Source: an uncultured Bacteroidaceae bacterium
GTDB taxonomy: Bacteria; Bacteroidota; Bacteroidia; Bacteroidales; Bacteroidaceae
DNA: 31,024 bases
Direction: 5' to 3'
Assembly (NCBI GenBank): GCA_904501945.1
Contig: CAJGCU010000010.1
Span: 1 to 31,024 of the forward strand
Shown piece by piece: positions 7,943 through 17,667 of the stretch. Under the pieces are notes generated by a model. The model made no database searches and had not been told where the DNA came from. It worked only from the letters and a program-made list of their open reading frames with translations. The position numbers and the translations under genes were made by a program. The stretch's first letter is position 1. The number at the start of each line of letters is the position of its first letter.

Positions 7943-10429
7943 GTGAAAGTATTAAAGTTTGGCGGGACATCCGTAGGTTCCGTGGAGAGTATTCTCCATC
8001 TTAAAAAGATTGTAGAGGCATGTGACGAGCCTGTAGTAGTTGTCGTTTCTGCTCTTGGAGGCATTACAGACAAACTGATTAACACATCTAAACTTGCAGT
8101 GGCAGGAGACTCGTCGTATTTGACATCATATCAGGAAATGGTGGAGCGCCATCATCAGATGATTGACGCCATCATCACGGATGAGAAAAAGAAAACAGAG
8201 ATTACTGCCACAGTGGATGAGCTGCTAGGGCATTTGAAAAGTATTTATCAGGGAATATATCTGATAGGTGACTTGAGTGAAAAGACCGGTAATGCAATCG
8301 TTTCGTATGGCGAACGTCTGTCAAGCAATATTGTTGCCACTTTGATAGATGGGGCAAAATGGTATAATTCGCTCGATTTTATCAAGACAAAGAAGAAGCA
8401 AGGGCGCAATCTGTATTCGGGTTCGATTAGCGAACAGCTTATCCTTGAGGCTTTTAAGGAATTTAAGGATGGGACGGCAGACCATAAAGTGTGCCTCGTT
8501 CCTGGCTTTATTTCAGCAGATAGCCAAACAGGAGAAGTTACTAACTTGGGTCGTGGTGGCAGTGACTATACAGCTGCAATTCTGGCAGCGACACTGGATG
8601 CGAAGGTGTTGGAAATCTGGACCGATGTCTCTGGATTTATGACTGCAGATCCACGTGTTATCAACAATGCTTATCCTATTGATAAGCTCTCGTATGTGGA
8701 AGCAACAGAATTGTGTAATTTCGGTGCAAAGGTGGTGTATCCTCCAACGATTTACCCCGTGTGCATCAAGAATATACCGATTCTGATTAAGAATACATTC
8801 CGCCCAGAAGACAAGGGTACTATCATTACAAACTTGTCAGAAGGAGACGATAATGGACGTGCCATCAAAGGAATTTCTTCTATCAACAACACGAGTCTGA
8901 TTACAGTGAGTGGCTTGTCGATGGTTGGTGTGATAGGCGTGAATCGCCGTATCTTTACAACTTTGGCAGAAAATGGAGTGAGTGTGTTCATGGTGAGTCA
9001 GGCTTCATCAGAGAATAGCACGTCTATTGGTGTGACAGATGATGATGCTGACCGTGCGTGCGAGGTACTGAACCGTGAGTTTGCTAAAGAGATAGAGATG
9101 GGTGCGATGTACAAGATGAAACTGGAGCGCGATTTGGCGACGGTGGCAATTGTAGGCGAGAATATGAAGCACACTCCTGGTATTGCAGGTAAGCTGTTTG
9201 GCACATTGGGCCGAAATGGTATCAGCGTGATTGCTTGTGCGCAAGGTGCCAGTGAGACGAACATCTCGTTTGTGGTGGAGAGAAAGAGCTTGAGAAAATC
9301 TTTAAATGTCATCCATGATAGTTTTTTTCTGTCTGAGTATCAGGTGCTGAATGTGTTCCTGTGTGGTGTCGGAACTGTGGGTGGCAGTCTGTTGGAGCAG
9401 ATAGCAGGCCAGCGCCAGAAACTGATGAAGGAACGTAATCTTCAAATCAATGTAGTGGGTATTGCAAGCGGACACAATGCGATGTTCGACAGGAACGGCA
9501 TAGACCTTTTGCAATGGGAAGAGAATGGAAAGCTTTCTGTTGCCAGACTACGTCAGGGATTGAAGGAGGCTGAGGCAAGCAATACTGAACGCTTGAAAGA
9601 AGAGGTGATAGGGATGAATATTTTCAACAGCGTGTTTGTTGACTGTACTGCCAGCGTGGATGTTGCAGGACTGTACGAGGGGTTGTTGAGCAATAACATC
9701 TCGGTGGTAGCTGCTAATAAGGTAGCTGCTTCAAGCAATTACGACAACTATGCAAAATTGAAGGAGGCTGCGCGCAGACGTGGCGTGAAGTTCTTGTTTG
9801 AAACGAATGTTGGTGCAGGCCTTCCTATTATCAATACCATCAACGACCTGATTAATTCTGGTGACAAAATATTGAAACTTGAAGCCGTTTTGAGCGGTAC
9901 GTTAAACTTCATTTTTAACACCATTTCAGCAGATATACCATTCAGCGAGACTGTTCGCCTTGCTAAAGAAGAAGGTTATGCAGAGCCTGATCCGCGAGTA
10001 GACCTGTCGGGCAAAGATGTTATCCGCAAACTGGTCATCCTATCTCGTGAAGCAGGATACAAGATGAATCAGGAAGATGTGGAGAGATCTTTATTCATTC
10101 CTCTGTCTTTCTTTGAGGGGACCTTAGATGAATTCTGGAAAAATCTCCCATCTGTTGATGCGCAATTTGAGGCAGAGCGTCAGCAACTTGAAGCAGCCCG
10201 ACAGCGTTGGCGTTTTGTGGCAAAACTGGAAAATGGAAGGGGCTCGGTTGCTTTGCAGAAAGTGGATGAACGCCATCCGTTCTATGATTTGGAAGGGTCT
10301 AACAATATCATTCTTATCACGACTGAGCGTTACAACCAGTATCCTATGCTGATTCAAGGTTATGGAGCTGGCGCATCCGTTACGGCTGCAGGCGTATTTG
10401 CCGACATCATGTCAATAGCAAACATCTAA
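7943..10429 (+). CDS. thrA: Bifunctional aspartokinase/homoserine dehydrogenase I
   Basis: An 828-residue fusion enzyme for the first and third steps of threonine/methionine synthesis: phosphorylation of aspartate and reduction of aspartate semialdehyde to homoserine. The aspartokinase part starts with KVLKFGGTSVGS (2-13) and has GRGGSDYTA and the EIWTDVSGFMTADPR stretch. Paired ACT-type regulatory domains follow at about 310-465. The dehydrogenase part has the nucleotide-binding GVGTVGG (475-481) and later conserved FETNVGAGLP and LSGTLNFIFN. Length is normal for ThrA. The start is GTG at 7943, fixed by the conserved N-terminus. It is the first gene of the threonine cluster, and feedback control through the ACT domains is expected from the family. 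Confidence 0.97.
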   Translation: MKVLKFGGTSVGSVESILHLKKIVEACDEPVVVVVSALGGITDKLINTSKLAVAGDSSYLTSYQEMVERHHQMIDAIITDEKKKTEITATVDELLGHLKSIYQGIYLIGDLSEKTGNAIVSYGERLSSNIVATLIDGAKWYNSLDFIKTKKKQGRNLYSGSISEQLILEAFKEFKDGTADHKVCLVPGFISADSQTGEVTNLGRGGSDYTAAILAATLDAKVLEIWTDVSGFMTADPRVINNAYPIDKLSYVEATELCNFGAKVVYPPTIYPVCIKNIPILIKNTFRPEDKGTIITNLSEGDDNGRAIKGISSINNTSLITVSGLSMVGVIGVNRRIFTTLAENGVSVFMVSQASSENSTSIGVTDDDADRACEVLNREFAKEIEMGAMYKMKLERDLATVAIVGENMKHTPGIAGKLFGTLGRNGISVIACAQGASETNISFVVERKSLRKSLNVIHDSFFLSEYQVLNVFLCGVGTVGGSLLEQIAGQRQKLMKERNLQINVVGIASGHNAMFDRNGIDLLQWEENGKLSVARLRQGLKEAEASNTERLKEEVIGMNIFNSVFVDCTASVDVAGLYEGLLSNNISVVAANKVAASSNYDNYAKLKEAARRRGVKFLFETNVGAGLPIINTINDLINSGDKILKLEAVLSGTLNFIFNTISADIPFSETVRLAKEEGYAEPDPRVDLSGKDVIRKLVILSREAGYKMNQEDVERSLFIPLSFFEGTLDEFWKNLPSVDAQFEAERQQLEAARQRWRFVAKLENGRGSVALQKVDERHPFYDLEGSNNIILITTERYNQYPMLIQGYGAGASVTAAGVFADIMSIANI

Positions 10430-10430
10430 A

Positions 10431-11741
10431 ATGAAGCACATCATCATTTTGGGCGATGGCATGGCCGATTGGCCAATAGAGTCGCTTGGAAATAAAACGT
10501 TACTTCAATATGCCAACACACCCTATATGGATATGTTGGCTAAGGAGGGATGTGTGGGTATGCTAAAGACGGTTCAGGATGGATTCCATCCAGGTTCTGA
10601 AGTAGCAAATTCCAGCATCTTGGGTTATGACCAGAATGAAGTTTACGAAGGCCGCGGACCGCTTGAGGCTGCCAGTATTGGCGTGGATCTTGCGCCGGAC
10701 GATATGGCAATACGTTGCAACATCATTTGTATAGATGGAGATTGTATCAAGAATCATTCTTGTGGAAGGCTTGAAACTGAGGAGGGTGATATTTTAATTA
10801 AATATCTTCAGGAGAAATTGGCAAATGATGCGGAAATAGTAGAAAAGTATGGGAATATCATCCATTTTTATACAGGAGTTCAGTATCGCCATCTGCTAGT
10901 CATTAAGGGGGGAAGTAAATTCTTGCGCTGTACGCCGCCTCATGATGTGCCTTTGAAGCCTTGGCGTCCTTTGCTTGTAAAGCCAGACCTTGAATCAGAA
11001 AGTAAAGCAGGCATATTCTCAGCCTTAAGTGCAACAGAAACGGCGGATCTGATAAATATGCTGATTGTGAAATCTCAGGAGCTGTTGTCAAAGCATCCTT
11101 TTAACGTTCAGCGTATTGCAGAAGGAAAGGATCCTGCTAATTCCATCTGGCCTTGGGCTGGAGGTTATCGGCCGGACATGAAGCCTCTTACGGAAATTTA
11201 TCCGCAAATCAAACGAGGAGCAGTCATTACTGCTGTTGACCTGATTAGAGGTATTGGTTCTTTGGCCGGTTTGAGAGTCATAGATGTTCCTGGAGCAACA
11301 GGATTGTACGATACGAACTATGAAGGGAAGGCGCAGGCCGCTATTGAGGCTCTCCGGACGGATGATTTTGTGTATCTGCACATAGAAGCTTCAGATGAGG
11401 CTGGTCATGACGGAGATCTTGAGCTGAAACTTCAAACGATTGAGAATTTGGATGCCAGAGTTATTGGCCCTATTTATGAGGAAGTGAAGAACTGGGGGAA
11501 AAAGGGCATGCCGACAGCGGATTTGGAACCCGTAGCAATTGCTGTGTTGCCTGATCATCCGACACCCGTAGCACATCGTACTCACACGAATGAGCCTGTT
11601 CCATTTCTTATTTATGCATCTGGCTTAGAATCGGATGAAGTGGATTCCTTTGATGAATTTTCATGTCAAAAAGGGAAGTATGGCTTATTAGAGAAAGATG
11701 GGTTTATCGCCACTTTCATGGCGATAGGTACGTGCAAATGA
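10431..11741 (+). CDS. apgM: ApgM-family phosphotransferase, proposed homoserine kinase
   Basis: A 436-residue alkaline-phosphatase-superfamily protein of the cofactor-independent phosphoglycerate mutase (ApgM) type. Visible features are the metal-binding ILGDGMADW start (Asp9), the GSEVANSSILGYD segment with the likely nucleophile Ser56, SDEAGHDGD (321-329), and PDHPTPVAHRTH (374-385) with Asp375, His376 and His385 as metal ligands. It lies one base after thrA and 25 nt before thrC, where thrB would be expected. No GHMP-type homoserine kinase is seen in the window. A subfamily model in TIGRFAM names such proteins a proposed homoserine kinase, and the context supports that role. A glycolytic mutase role is the alternative, and sequence alone does not settle the substrate. 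Confidence 0.88.
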   Translation: MKHIIILGDGMADWPIESLGNKTLLQYANTPYMDMLAKEGCVGMLKTVQDGFHPGSEVANSSILGYDQNEVYEGRGPLEAASIGVDLAPDDMAIRCNIICIDGDCIKNHSCGRLETEEGDILIKYLQEKLANDAEIVEKYGNIIHFYTGVQYRHLLVIKGGSKFLRCTPPHDVPLKPWRPLLVKPDLESESKAGIFSALSATETADLINMLIVKSQELLSKHPFNVQRIAEGKDPANSIWPWAGGYRPDMKPLTEIYPQIKRGAVITAVDLIRGIGSLAGLRVIDVPGATGLYDTNYEGKAQAAIEALRTDDFVYLHIEASDEAGHDGDLELKLQTIENLDARVIGPIYEEVKNWGKKGMPTADLEPVAIAVLPDHPTPVAHRTHTNEPVPFLIYASGLESDEVDSFDEFSCQKGKYGLLEKDGFIATFMAIGTCK

Positions 11742-11766
11742 TAATATGTAATTTAAAAATACAAAT

Positions 11767-13068
11767 ATGATTTTTTATAGTACAAATGGGCAGGCTCCTA
11801 CTGCGACACTGGAGAAAGCGGTAGTAAAAGGGCTTGCAGAGGACAAGGGACTTTATATGCCAGAACGCATTAAGGCGCTTCCTCAGGATTTCTTTGACAA
11901 TATAGAGAACTTGTCTTTTCAGGAAATTGCCTATACGGTTGCTGACGCCTTTTTTGGCGAAGATGTTCCTGCGGCAGATTTGAAAGCTATCGTTTATGAT
12001 ACGTTGGCATTCGATTGTCCTTGTGTGAAAGTGACTGACAATATATATTCGCTCGAACTCTTTCATGGGCCAACCTTAGCTTTCAAGGATGTTGGTGCAC
12101 GTTTCATGGCGCGACTTCTGCAGTATTTCTTGAAGAAAGAGGGAAGTGAACAGGTCAATGTGTTGGTTGCTACATCGGGTGACACTGGTTCTGCTGTAGC
12201 AAATGGTTTTCTTGGTGTTGATGGCATCCATGTGTATGTCCTTTACCCAAAAGGGAAAGTAAGTCCTATTCAGGAATGCCAGTTTACGACACTTGGCAAA
12301 AATATTACTGCCGTGGAAGTGGATGGTGTGTTTGATGATTGCCAGGCACTTGTGAAGAATGCCTTTATGGATAAAGAATTGAATGAACACATGAAATTGA
12401 CTTCTGCCAATTCTATCAATGTGGCCAGATTCTTGCCGCAGTCATTCTATTATTTTTATGCTTATGCCCAGATGAAAAAGCTGGGACTTGCCGATGAATT
12501 GGTTGTGTGTGTTCCTTCTGGAAACTTTGGTAATATCTGTTCTGCTCTTTTTGGCAAGAAGATGGGACTTCCAATCAAGCGATTTATCGCAGCAAACAAT
12601 GCTAACGATATATTCTTTAAGTATTTGCAAACAGGAAAATACGAGCCCAAAGCATCTGTGCAGACAATTGCAAATGCCATGGATGTTGGTGATCCAAGCA
12701 ATTTCGCACGTGTATATGAACTGTATGGAAAGAGCCATGCTGCTATCTGTGCAGACATCAGTGGCGCGACATATACTGATGGACAAATTGCAGAAACAAT
12801 CAAAAAGGTAAAGAGCGAGACGGGTTACGTGTGTGATCCACATGGTGCTTGTGGTTTCCAGGCTTTGCAAGATGGTTTGAACGCAGGTGAGGTGGGAGTT
12901 TTCCTTGAGACAGCTCATCCAGCCAAGTTCAAAGATACTGTTGATGGGATTCTGAATGCAAGCATTGAGATTCCGGCTAAGCTCCAGGCCTTTATGAAGG
13001 GTACAAAACAAAGTGTGCCAATGAGTAAGGATTTTTCAGACTTTAAGAAATTCCTTTTGTCTGAATAA
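11767..13068 (+). CDS. thrC: Threonine synthase
   Basis: A 433-residue PLP-dependent enzyme that converts O-phosphohomoserine to threonine, the last step of the pathway. The opening FYSTNGQAPTATLEKAVVKGL, the PLP-lysine segment GPTLAFKDVGARF (Lys107) and VATSGDTGSAVANGF are diagnostic of the shorter bacterial ThrC type. Length is normal. It directly follows the proposed homoserine kinase, which would supply its substrate. The gap to the next gene is only 41 nt with no terminator, so transcription probably continues into the HD-domain gene. Confidence 0.97.
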   Translation: MIFYSTNGQAPTATLEKAVVKGLAEDKGLYMPERIKALPQDFFDNIENLSFQEIAYTVADAFFGEDVPAADLKAIVYDTLAFDCPCVKVTDNIYSLELFHGPTLAFKDVGARFMARLLQYFLKKEGSEQVNVLVATSGDTGSAVANGFLGVDGIHVYVLYPKGKVSPIQECQFTTLGKNITAVEVDGVFDDCQALVKNAFMDKELNEHMKLTSANSINVARFLPQSFYYFYAYAQMKKLGLADELVVCVPSGNFGNICSALFGKKMGLPIKRFIAANNANDIFFKYLQTGKYEPKASVQTIANAMDVGDPSNFARVYELYGKSHAAICADISGATYTDGQIAETIKKVKSETGYVCDPHGACGFQALQDGLNAGEVGVFLETAHPAKFKDTVDGILNASIEIPAKLQAFMKGTKQSVPMSKDFSDFKKFLLSE

Positions 13069-13109
13069 CAGAAAAATAACTTAATAGCCATCTCCTAAAG
13101 ACAAAGAAA

Positions 13110-15173
13110 ATGAAGCAGAACAGACAACAAAGACGCACAAATATATCTCGTCTGTTGATGAAGATAGTTCTGGTGCTTGTATCTACAGCATTAGTCGTTT
13201 ATTTCATGCCCAGAGGAGATGAATTTGGTTATAAATATGAATTGAACAAGCCTTGGAATTACGGCTTGCTGATAGCTAATACGAAATTCCCTGTGCTGAA
13301 GAACGATTCAGTGTTGCAGAAAGAGCAGGAGAAAGCACGGCGTAGTTTCCAACCCTATTATAACTACAATAGGAGTGTGCGCGACAGCATGGTGAATAAA
13401 CTGTATAGGCAAGTGCTCCATGGGGGGCAAGATGCAAATGCAAATCCCTATGTTCATCATGTGGCAGGCTTGTTAGATTCCGTCTATCAGCGCGGCATTC
13501 TTTCTGTTGAAGATTATGCACGTTTGACAGATGAAACAAAACAGAAACGCATACGTATTGTTCGTGGGAATGTGGCGACTTCTGTTCCGCTTAGCAGCAT
13601 CTATACTTTGAGTTCTGCCTACCGGTATATTATGACTGTTGATACGATAAAGTATCCTCGTCCAATATTGCAGCAGTATAATATCGATGAGTTGATTCAG
13701 CAGAACTTGGCTTATGATTTAATGAAGTCTGAAGAGGAATTGGAAGGACGTTTGCAAAGTATATCGAATTACAACGGATTTGTACAGGCTGGGCAAAAGA
13801 TTATTGACCGCGGAGAAACTGTTACGGATGAACTCTATGATATTCTTCGTTCCTATGAGATTGATTATGAGAAACGTAATATTGATGAAGCGAAGATACC
13901 GTACAAGTTTATTGGACAAATTATTTTTGTCCTCATTAACTTTGTTTTGATGACGATATTCCTCTCTTTGTTCCGAGCGGACTATTTCGAGCATATTCGC
14001 AATGTCGCATTGATTTATGCTTTGCCTGTGGTATTGTGTGTAATTGCAGCATTCATGGTGTCTCACAAGATGCTGAATGTCTTTATGCTTCCTTGCTGTT
14101 TCGTTCCGATAGTCATCCGTGTCTTTATGGACTCTCGCACGGCGTTTATGGTCCACTGTGCCATGGTGATGATTATCTCGATGATTCTGACAAATAATTA
14201 TGAATTTGTTGTTTTGCAGATAGCTGCAGGAATGACAGCCATACATTCATTGCGTGAATTGTCTCAGCGCTCTCAGATTGTTCGTACTGCTTTCTTGGTC
14301 TTCCTCACGTATGTCGTGTTCTACACAGGTTATTCGTTCTATCACGAGAATGGTATCAAGATGGATCAGTGGATGTACATCTGTTTCACTGTCAATGGAG
14401 TGCTTTTGCTCTTCACCTATCCGTTATTGTGGATGTTGGAGAAAGTATTTGGATTTACCAGCGATGTAACCCTTGTGGAACTGAACAATGTGCATAATCC
14501 ACTTTTACAGCGCATGACAGAAGTGGCACCTGGAACATTCCAGCATTCCATGCAGGTGGCAAACCTAAGCGCAGAAGTAGCCAATAAGATTGGTGCTAAG
14601 GCGCAGCTGGTGCGTACAGGTGCTCTTTATCACGACATAGGAAAGATGGAACGCCCTGTTTTCTTTACAGAAAATCAAAGTGGCATATCTCCTCATAAGC
14701 ATCTTACTCCATTGAAAAGCGCTCAGGTCATTATTGCTCATGTGTCCAATGGTGTGGCTCTTGCTGAAAAATATCACATCCCAGAAGATATTAAGCGGTT
14801 CATTTTGACGCACCACGGAAATAGTAAAGCCAAATATTTTTATATCACTTACAAAAACGAGCATCCGGACGAGGAAGTGGATGAAGCCCTCTTTACTTAT
14901 CCGGGGCCTAACCCAAGCACTAAAGAAGAGGCAATTCTTATGATGTGCGATGCGGTAGAGGCTGCATCTCGTTCATTGGCTGAATATACGGAAGAATCCA
15001 TTAACCAGTTGGTGGATAGGATTATAGATGGACAAATGGCAGATGGTTGTTTCAGCGAATGCTCAATTACATTCAAGGAAATAGCAATAGCAAAACAGGT
15101 GTTGCAGGATAAGTTGAAGACTATTTATCATACACGCATATCCTATCCTGAATTGAACGATGAAAATAAGTAA
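13110..15173 (+). CDS. 7TM HD-domain phosphohydrolase (PgpH-like)
   Basis: A 687-residue membrane protein with one N-terminal helix (about 17-34), an extracytoplasmic domain (about 35-265), a block of several hydrophobic helices (about 266-450) and a cytoplasmic HD domain. Metal ligands are visible as His479 in FQHSMQVANLS and His508-Asp509 in LYHDIGKM, the HDIG signature. A later HHGNSKAKYFY and a DAVEAASRSL motif also fit. This layout (7TMR-HDED, 7TM, HDIG) is that of PgpH, a c-di-AMP phosphodiesterase in Firmicutes, so c-di-AMP breakdown under control of an external signal is the best guess. The Bacteroidetes members are less studied. It lies between threonine and acylation genes without clear functional linkage. 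Confidence 0.9.
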   Translation: MKQNRQQRRTNISRLLMKIVLVLVSTALVVYFMPRGDEFGYKYELNKPWNYGLLIANTKFPVLKNDSVLQKEQEKARRSFQPYYNYNRSVRDSMVNKLYRQVLHGGQDANANPYVHHVAGLLDSVYQRGILSVEDYARLTDETKQKRIRIVRGNVATSVPLSSIYTLSSAYRYIMTVDTIKYPRPILQQYNIDELIQQNLAYDLMKSEEELEGRLQSISNYNGFVQAGQKIIDRGETVTDELYDILRSYEIDYEKRNIDEAKIPYKFIGQIIFVLINFVLMTIFLSLFRADYFEHIRNVALIYALPVVLCVIAAFMVSHKMLNVFMLPCCFVPIVIRVFMDSRTAFMVHCAMVMIISMILTNNYEFVVLQIAAGMTAIHSLRELSQRSQIVRTAFLVFLTYVVFYTGYSFYHENGIKMDQWMYICFTVNGVLLLFTYPLLWMLEKVFGFTSDVTLVELNNVHNPLLQRMTEVAPGTFQHSMQVANLSAEVANKIGAKAQLVRTGALYHDIGKMERPVFFTENQSGISPHKHLTPLKSAQVIIAHVSNGVALAEKYHIPEDIKRFILTHHGNSKAKYFYITYKNEHPDEEVDEALFTYPGPNPSTKEEAILMMCDAVEAASRSLAEYTEESINQLVDRIIDGQMADGCFSECSITFKEIAIAKQVLQDKLKTIYHTRISYPELNDENK

Positions 15174-15204
15174 GGTAAAAAGAACAGCATAAGCCTTATT
15201 GAAG

Positions 15205-16716
15205 ATGAAGAAGAATCGTGTTTGGCAGTCTTTCTTTCTGGCACTCATTGTGATATCAGGATTGATGGCGCTTTTCTATTTGCCTCGTACTTATTGGGGC
15301 GACATGGAACTTCGTCGTGTAAACATTTTGGCGGATATTCAACGACGTGATGAAGGTGGCAATATCCTTGCTGAAATTGTCGCAGATTCTATTGATGGGT
15401 ATGTGGAAGAAAAGATAGATTCCGCAGCAGTTGCCGTGCAGTCACTTGCTTATACGGATTCTGTTCCGGACGGTATGGTTGCCATAGAAGATTTTGCAGA
15501 TGTCGAAGGTCTTCATCGTGAAATGGATTATTTCTATGCTGCTTTAGATGAGGCTCACGAACGTCCAGTCCGTATTGCCTATTTCGGTGATTCCTATATA
15601 GAAGGAGACATCATTACGATGGATTTGCGTGCCCGTTTGCAGCAGAAATATGGCGGGCATGGTGTCGGATTTGTGGAAATCGCTTGTGTTTCATCTGATT
15701 TCAGACGTTCTGTCATCACAAAACGCGAAGGGTGGACTGCTTTTCATGCGAACGAGAAGGGGCAAGGCTTCAGCCAGGATGCGCAGGGATTGGCAGGTAG
15801 TTATTTCATTCCGGAAGATTCTGCAACGTTTGAGATACGAGGTACCAAGAAATATTATTCAGGATTATTGGATTCGGCAGAAGTGGCAACGGTGTTTTTT
15901 TCGCCGGGCGACACTTTGAATATACATTGTTCATTAAATGGACAGGAATCCCAATTGCTTTTCTCCCAGGCTGTTTCGCGAGAACCTGAAACATGCGAAG
16001 AACTGATAGAAATCATAGATTCCGATTCGGTCGCTATTTGTGATACGATAGTTCGCGCCATATTGCCAGAACAAGAATATGCCCCAAAGGTACTTGCCCA
16101 GACTGTAAAAGGCAGCATTGGGCGTTTCGGCATGGTTGTTGAGGGGGGATCTGATTCGAGATTTTATGGCGTAGCCTTCGATGCCTCCCGTGGTATATCT
16201 CTGGATAATTTCAGCCTGCGTGGAAGTGGTGGTCAGCATATTGGGAAGATTCCATTGGGGATGTTGCAAGATTTTTCTCGTGTCCGTTCTTATGATTTGA
16301 TTGTGTTGCATTATGGACTCAATGTGGCCAATGAGAATCAGAAGAATTATGCTTCTTACGCCTCTCAGATGAAGAAAGTGATTAAGCATCTCAAAACAGC
16401 ATTTCCTCATACGAGCATATTGGTGGTAAGTGTGGCAGACCGCGATGCGAAAGGCCCTGATGGTCAGATGCACACAATGGATGGAGTGCGGGAGCTTCTG
16501 TCTTACGAGCGTAAGATGGCCAGCGACAGCAAGGTGGCATTCTGGAATCTTTACCAAGCAATGGGAGGTGATGGAAGTATAGCCAAAATGGTGGAAAAGG
16601 AACAGGCAAATCTCGATTATACACACATCAACTTTGCAGGCGGCCGTCATCTTGCGGATCTCCTGTTTGAGGTTCTAATGCAAGGAAAGGAGAATTACGA
16701 CAGTCGTGCGCGTTAA
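15205..16716 (+). CDS. Membrane-anchored SGNH-hydrolase-like protein
   Basis: A 503-residue protein with a signal anchor (about 8-27) and an extracytoplasmic SGNH/GDSL fold. The catalytic blocks are GDS (128-130), GLN (371-373) and DYTH (471-474), so the Ser130-Asp471-His474 triad is present. A beta-rich insert (about 180-345) separates blocks I and III, much longer than in simple esterases. The ATG at 15205 is preferred to a TTG six bases upstream. Together with the second SGNH protein and the MBOAT protein downstream it forms a likely glycan or envelope O-acylation/deacylation module, as seen with AlgX/PatB-type partners. The substrate is unknown. Its 3' end overlaps the next gene by 11 nt. 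Confidence 0.82.
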   Translation: MKKNRVWQSFFLALIVISGLMALFYLPRTYWGDMELRRVNILADIQRRDEGGNILAEIVADSIDGYVEEKIDSAAVAVQSLAYTDSVPDGMVAIEDFADVEGLHREMDYFYAALDEAHERPVRIAYFGDSYIEGDIITMDLRARLQQKYGGHGVGFVEIACVSSDFRRSVITKREGWTAFHANEKGQGFSQDAQGLAGSYFIPEDSATFEIRGTKKYYSGLLDSAEVATVFFSPGDTLNIHCSLNGQESQLLFSQAVSREPETCEELIEIIDSDSVAICDTIVRAILPEQEYAPKVLAQTVKGSIGRFGMVVEGGSDSRFYGVAFDASRGISLDNFSLRGSGGQHIGKIPLGMLQDFSRVRSYDLIVLHYGLNVANENQKNYASYASQMKKVIKHLKTAFPHTSILVVSVADRDAKGPDGQMHTMDGVRELLSYERKMASDSKVAFWNLYQAMGGDGSIAKMVEKEQANLDYTHINFAGGRHLADLLFEVLMQGKENYDSRAR

Positions 16717-17611
16717 AACTTTACATATCATTAGGCCGATTCTTGCCGTCCTTCTTCTTCTGGCGTTTTCTGTAGTGCGACTTGCAGCCCAGTCGCTCGT
16801 TACGCCATTCCCCCCCAGCTTTAAGAATACATTGAGCAACGAATTGCAGGAGGGTGCTTCTCTTCAGCCTGTGTTTAAGGAACTCAAACTTGGACATGCC
16901 GTCAAAGTCATGCAGATAGGAGACTCTCATGTGAGGGGTAAGTATTTCCCCAATTCATTGGAGAGCACTCTTCGAGAATATTTCCCAAATATCCAATTTT
17001 CGTTCTATGGCATCAACGGAGCTTGGGCGCGACGTTTTTATGAGCAAGACATGGTCAGCCGTGTGGCGGCAGAGCATCCCGATCTCGTTGTCATCTCCTT
17101 TGGCACTAACGAAGCCCATGGCTCCACTCTAGATGAACGTGCTCACACAGAGACAATGCGGCTGCTCACCCAGCGCATCCGCGAACGTTGTCCCGATGTT
17201 TGTTTTCTTTTCACCACACCTCCAGGTAGTTTTCTCTCTCAGCGCGTAAGCAGGACTTCCGGAAGCCGTAGTCGCCGACGTTATAGCACAGTGAAAGTCC
17301 CCAATGCCAACACAGCAGCGGTGGCGCGAAATATTGTACATTTCTGTCAGGAAAACAGCATGGCAGTATGGGATATCTACGCCATAGGAGGCGGAGAGAA
17401 GTCTGCTTGCGAAAACTGGCGCAATTCAGGATTGATGAATTCCGATTGTGTCCATTTCCTGACATCAGGCTATGTGCTGCAAGGCAAGCTTTTAGGAGAA
17501 GCCGTCCATAAAGCTTACACAGAAACGGTCATGTCTGGCAGCCAGACACGTATGATGCATGAGCCGACACCATTAGAACAGCAACCCTATCAGTCCGTCC
17601 GCGGATTCTGA
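16706..17611 (+). CDS. Exported SGNH/GDSL-type hydrolase
   Basis: A 301-residue protein that I start at GTG 16706, overlapping the previous gene by 11 nt. This gives a signal peptide (residues 1-29, PILAVLLLLAFSVVRLAA then QS), and no nearby in-frame ATG does better. Block I is GDSH (72-75), block II Gly105 in GINGAW, block III GTN (133-135) and block V DCVH (247-250), so an intact SGNH triad is present. A basic loop SGSRSRRRYS lies at about 185-194. It should act in the periplasm as an O-acyl esterase or acyltransferase partner of the MBOAT protein encoded next. The overlap suggests translational coupling with the first SGNH gene. Confidence 0.83.
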   Translation: MRVKTLHIIRPILAVLLLLAFSVVRLAAQSLVTPFPPSFKNTLSNELQEGASLQPVFKELKLGHAVKVMQIGDSHVRGKYFPNSLESTLREYFPNIQFSFYGINGAWARRFYEQDMVSRVAAEHPDLVVISFGTNEAHGSTLDERAHTETMRLLTQRIRERCPDVCFLFTTPPGSFLSQRVSRTSGSRSRRRYSTVKVPNANTAAVARNIVHFCQENSMAVWDIYAIGGGEKSACENWRNSGLMNSDCVHFLTSGYVLQGKLLGEAVHKAYTETVMSGSQTRMMHEPTPLEQQPYQSVRGF

Positions 17612-17667
17612 GTTCTTGAAGATGTATTGCAACAGACAACAGGCCGCCCTTCTTAAAAATAAAAAAA